Notes under the pieces: model-generated
Told to the model about the DNA's origin: nothing
The model's input: the letters and a program-made list of their open reading frames with translations, nothing else
Databases searched by the model: none
Translations under genes and position numbers: made by a program
Shown here: positions 32,939 through 36,264 of the stretch, in pieces
Layout: every line of letters starts with the position of its first letter
Position numbering within the stretch: position 1 is the first letter of the stretch
DNA from: Pleurotus djamor
Lineage: Eukaryota > Basidiomycota > Agaricomycetes > Agaricales > Pleurotaceae
Length of the DNA: 36,264 nucleotides
Direction: 5' to 3'
NCBI GenBank assembly: GCA_029747585.1
Contig: JAPEVF010000463.1
Span: 1-36,264 of the forward strand

Positions 32939-33104
32939 TTCAGTTGGAGCGCTCCCTTGCTGGTCGTCCACGCCGATGAGTGCTACGCATCAGCTGGAGT
33001 GAAGTAGTAACGTTGACGATGCAGGGTCACGTGGTGGTACGTAGTTAGAGAAATTTCAGCTTCAGGCTTGATTCTAGCACCGACTCTGATAAAAGCTTCC
33101 AAGC
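32939..33104. promoter_or_regulatory. 166-bp divergent promoter, ankyrin-DIL / RRP15
   Basis: The two start codons face away from each other across 166 bp. The spacer contains CACGTGGT (an E-box) at about 33030 and no TATA box. Notably it contains no N, although both flanking genes do. Confidence 0.45.
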
Positions 33105-33892
33105 ATGTCTTCNTCACCACCACCAACGAAGCGACGTAAAACTACTCCAGAACACGACTCNGAGGACTCTGACGCTTCATCATCGCATTCCAATGAAGAG
33201 GAAATTGCATACTCGAGCGACGATAANTCTCCAGACACNGAAGACGAGGTAGCTGCAGCGAAGAGATCTTTGAAAACCGGAAAACGAAAGCGACGTGCTA
33301 CAGAACCCTCAAAATTCGGATCCACTCTNCAGTCACTCCTCAGCACAGATGCACCATCAGATCTACCCCTTTCGTTAAAACCCTCCGTCAATCGTAAACG
33401 AAATGACGAGCAGCTCAACATCAAAGCGAAGAAGCTGCTGCAAGTCGAGAAAAAGGAAAAGGAAGAGACTGGTCGCGTACGGGACGTCATTGGTGGCTGG
33501 GGAGGAGAAAATGAACGTGCTCTGAGAAAGGTTGCACAGCGAGGTGGTAAGTCGGTTCGTCGTGGCTTCNGCAAANGTTATATTAAACTTCTGGCTAGTT
33601 GTGAAACTGTTCAACCTGATACAACAATCTCAAGCGACTGCTGCAGCAGTTGTAGAAAAGTCAAAATCCGAGCGAGGGTCAGGCAAGCCCTCTCTTCCTG
33701 CGCCCGTCATTGAGCACCGGAAGGGTAAAGGAAAGGACNAAAAAAGACACTGTTCGCAAAAGCAAAGAAGGTATTTTTCTCCCTCGGTCTATATATGCTC
33801 ATGCACTTTTATAACTCACCTCGCGCCTTCTAGTTGGAGTGGACGACTTCTTCGATATGATCCGTTCTGGTGGGATAGTGTCTAAACAGTGA
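33105..33892 (+). CDS. RRP15: Ribosomal RNA processing protein Rrp15
   Basis: Three exons (33105-33546, 33599-33770, 33834-33892) give 223 residues. Rrp15 is a nucleolar factor needed for 60S pre-ribosome maturation. The N-terminus is acidic and disordered (SDASSSHSNEEEI), followed by a basic coiled region (NIKAKKLLQVEKKEKEETGRVRD) and the conserved GVVKLFNLIQQSQ block; the end is GVDDFFDMIRSGG, a typical Rrp15 tail. The frame only works if the N at 33739, next to a run of six A, is not counted as a base, so it seems to mark a length difference or error. All five Ns in exon 1 are in third codon positions. It is divergent from the ankyrin-DIL gene. Confidence 0.85.
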
Positions 33893-34117
33893 CACTGTCG
33901 CTTTCTCTCTGTGGCTCTACTTCGATCTATACGACGCAATACCATGTATTGTCAGCATTACCAACATATCGTGTGCTGTTGCCTTTTTCTATTTCATCGC
34001 CTGAGCACGCCATAGCTTCCGTGAATGATTCACTCTCCACCCAGGCTCGTAGTTAAGCTCTAGCTCGTGGCTATCATACATCTTGGTGAGTAAGACACAG
34101 GTTTCTTCCGTTCACTC

Positions 34118-35777
34118 ATGGTCGCTCTCAAGCAGGTCCCCTTGTCGATTCTCTCCTTGGTTGGGAGCCTCCAGTCCAATGCTCCTCAAAGCCACTCTGA
34201 AAAATCTGTCTTGATCGTTGGTGCGGGAAGTGCGGGCCTTGCCATGCTCAAGGCCTTGGGTGACTTCCCAGATACTCGTGATGGGAAGTGGGATGTTTCT
34301 CTGTTTGAACAGCGAAGAGATGTCGGTGGTGTCTGGTAAGCAGCGGTCTATGTTACTTCGGTTTTAAGCGGCGGGGATTGACGCTACCTCTATAGGCTGC
34401 CTGAAGTTTATCCTGTTCTCCCCCCTCAGATACCAGAAACTCCGTTGTACCCTCGGCTCCGCACCAACACACCGGTCCCGTTTATGACGTACCCAGGGGT
34501 TCCTTTCCGTGAAGGTACACCGTTGTACCCTCATCATGAGTACATCCAGGATTACCACCGGCAATACGTGGAGAGCAATAACCTCACTTCCTATATAAAA
34601 TTCAACCATACGGTGAACGCTGCGTCTTGGATAGGAAACTCGACGATTGGCCGGTGGAATATCACGTACACAGATCATCTGGGGGACGCGACTTACCGTC
34701 TTGTTGATCATCTTGTGTTGGCCACTGGGAACAATCATTATCCCAATATCCCCCACTGGGAAGGTGAACAAGCTTGGCTGCACAATGCTCCACCTAGTGG
34801 CGCGCGTCGCGAACTATTCCATTCAGTTTGGTACCGTGATCCAGAAAAATTCGTCAACCGCACCGTGCTTGTCGTTGGATATCGCGCCAGTGGCAGCGAT
34901 GTGTTAAAACAAATACTTCCATTCTCCAAACAGGTTTGTCTAGTAGACACCCTCGGTTATTCATCGTATTGAATGTCTCTTACTACTCTAGGTGTATCTC
35001 TCCATTCGCAGTCCACCAACGCCCGATAGGCCCGTCATACCTAAGGAAGTGAGGGTCTTACCACCAATCTCACATTTCACCGCCGATGGCATCCATTTCG
35101 CAAATGGCGAAGTCATTCATGATATCGATTCTGTCATACTCGCAACTGGATACGAAACCCGCGTCCCACTCCTTGAAAAAGGTCATACCATCGTAGCTGA
35201 TCCACGTATTCACTCGAATGCCACATACACCGAAGGCCTCGCTACCAACCTTCGTTACATCTTCCCCCTCTATCAACATATATTTTCTCTCTGTCCGACT
35301 TACCCACCGACTGCACTTGCATTTATCGGTCTACCCATCTTCACGCCGAACTGCGCCTCCGACGCGGCACAAAGTCTCTTCGCAGCGCATTCAATACGCA
35401 ATCCCGACTTACTCCCTTCGAGAGAAACAATACTTCGTGAGCTAGCGCTATACGAAGAAGACCTCCGCCAACACGGGGAGAATCCGTACACAGTGGGTCA
35501 CCGGCAACTGAACAATACCGCACTCGAGTACATGGATACGATCATTCAACATCTGAAGGACAGGGGGGCGTTACCGCAAGATGGCATCAAGTTCGTTGAG
35601 CTTTGGCGGAGGAATTTGTTGAATTATACGTTTCTTAAACGAGGCTGGGAGCATGTTGAGCAGCTTGGAGATCAGGAAAAGTGGTTGAGGGGTGTGGCTA
35701 CCGAGGAAGAATGGGCTGATTTGATGAAGAGGTTGGATGGATGGCAACAAAGATGGGAAGAACGACCGCATCATTAG
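34118..35777 (+). CDS. Flavin-containing monooxygenase-like protein
   Basis: Three exons (34118-34335, 34396-34933, 34992-35777) give 513 residues. The FAD-binding GxGxxG is GAGSAG at 35-40, followed by an acidic FEQ end of the second strand and GGVW. An NADPH-type motif appears as VVGYRASGSDV (232-242), and the LATGYET block is the usual FMO ATG motif. The FMO signature region reads ELFHSVWYRD. The enzyme should use NADPH and oxygen to oxidise a soft nucleophile or, if Baeyer-Villiger-like, a ketone. The first 22 residues are hydrophobic and could be a signal peptide or anchor, and several N-glycosylation sequons (NLT, NST, NIT, NRT, NAT) follow, so it may enter the secretory pathway. Confidence 0.85.
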
Positions 35778-36264
35778 TATTAGGCTTTGTACGACTAGGT
35801 AGTGTGTATTTGCATCATGATTCATTTTGGCTAGAGCACTTGCTCACACAGCGTACGGCGATTGGAATAACTGAAGATGAACGGGATATGGTATTGGTAC
35901 CGAATAAAGCGTGGTTTTTCTGAGGGAAAACCATTGGTGGCCAAAAAGAAAAACTAATTAGTAAATAAATTATTTACCGAAGGGAATAACTCATGGAATT
36001 CGGGTTGTTTATATTCGTGGGAACTCAAAGGGAGACTTATCGTTTATCAGTGCGATTAAGTCAGTAAAATCAATTGGATTTCCGGTGCATATGCCAGTTG
36101 GGAAACAATTAGAATTCCGATTGCTTTATTCTAAGATATGAAAGGGGTTTATCTGGACATAACCTCAAAGATATTCCCAATCCCAGCCAAAATCCGGAAT
36201 ATCTCCAGATAATCGAAAGGAATTATGGGATCTCATTTTCTTTTGGAATAAGATAAAGCAATCG
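35778..36264. repeat. AT-rich 3' flank ending in nested inverted repeats
   Basis: After the FMO stop no gene is seen. A near-palindrome GTAAATAAATTATTTAC lies at 35961-35977. At the end of the window three nested inverted pairs occur: CGATTGCTTTAT at 36118-36129 with its complement at 36253-36264; TTATCTGGA at 36149-36157 with 36204-36212; AGATATTCC at 36169-36177 with 36196-36204. Together they form an imperfect foldback of about 147 bp that may continue past the window edge, as a MITE-like element or a piece of one. Confidence 0.5.

Larger units (their letters stand above)
28046..33739. other. Tract of scattered single Ns, probable haplotype polymorphisms
   Basis: Ns occur every few tens of bases here, against only seven in the remaining 30 kb or so (214, 8739, 10020, 10278, 10441, 19327, 21732). 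They are single positions, not gap runs, apart from small clusters at about 29471-29485, 30496-30502 and 31620-31632. In coding exons they sit mainly in third codon positions. I read them as ambiguity codes masked to N where two haplotypes differ. Confidence 0.7.

Noticed and set aside
1..36264. CRISPR arrays, phage genes, a mating-type locus or a secondary-metabolite cluster.
   Set aside because: No spaced direct repeats, homeodomain/pheromone genes, or PKS, NRPS or terpene synthase motifs were seen on either strand.

Overview
The window looks like a gene-dense nuclear segment from a mushroom-forming basidiomycete (Agaricomycetes). The reasons are the very short introns (almost all 43-72 nt), many small exons, overlapping-scale spacing between genes, and the gene content: a NoxA-type NADPH oxidase, a CAS1-family polysaccharide O-acetyltransferase, STS1/Cut8 and an ankyrin-DIL protein. 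No bacterial, phage, CRISPR or secondary-metabolite cluster features were seen. Gene models below were built by hand from splice sites, and each was checked for frame continuity across every junction. Family names come from recognising motifs, not from a database search.

Layout, left to right. 1-270: AT-rich DNA with a tandem repeat, cutting into a conserved gene (minus, 271-586). 960-1558 (plus): acidic serine-rich orphan. 1683-4495 (minus): TAF5 of TFIID, sharing a 112-bp divergent promoter with MAD2 (4608-5464, plus). 5838-7952 (plus): NoxA. 8235-13220 (plus): inner-ring nucleoporin Nup155/Nup170. 13290-14282 (minus): membrane RING-CH E3 ligase, divergent over 92 bp from a mitochondrial carrier (14375-15962, plus). 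16156-17101 (minus): REX4-like protein that has lost catalytic residues. 17689-19429 (minus): PPR-type protein, probably mitochondrial. 20045-21307 (minus): STS1/Cut8. 22184-24946 (minus): CAS1. 25184-27276 (minus): rhomboid protease. 27593-29562 (minus): dienelactone-hydrolase/SnoaL-like fusion with 15 exons, one only 6 nt long. 29822-32938 (minus): ankyrin-DIL protein, divergent from RRP15 (33105-33892, plus). 34118-35777 (plus): flavin monooxygenase. 35778-36264: AT-rich flank ending in nested inverted repeats.

The genes do not form one pathway. They are mostly housekeeping functions (transcription initiation, spindle checkpoint, nuclear pore, nuclear proteasome tethering, rRNA processing), plus a few fungal-biology genes (NoxA, CAS1, rhomboid, FMO). 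Their organisation is repeated divergent pairs with tiny shared promoters and convergent pairs with 70-190 bp between stop codons.

The most unusual observations are these. (1) Between about 28046 and 33739 there is a dense scatter of single N bases which, in coding exons, fall almost only on wobble positions; they look like masked haplotype polymorphisms. (2) The hydrolase-like gene contains a 6-nt microexon. (3) The REX4-like gene has intact splicing but lacks key catalytic acids. (4) NoxA and the carrier both end in 12-nt terminal coding exons. I did not find a convincing new multi-gene system.
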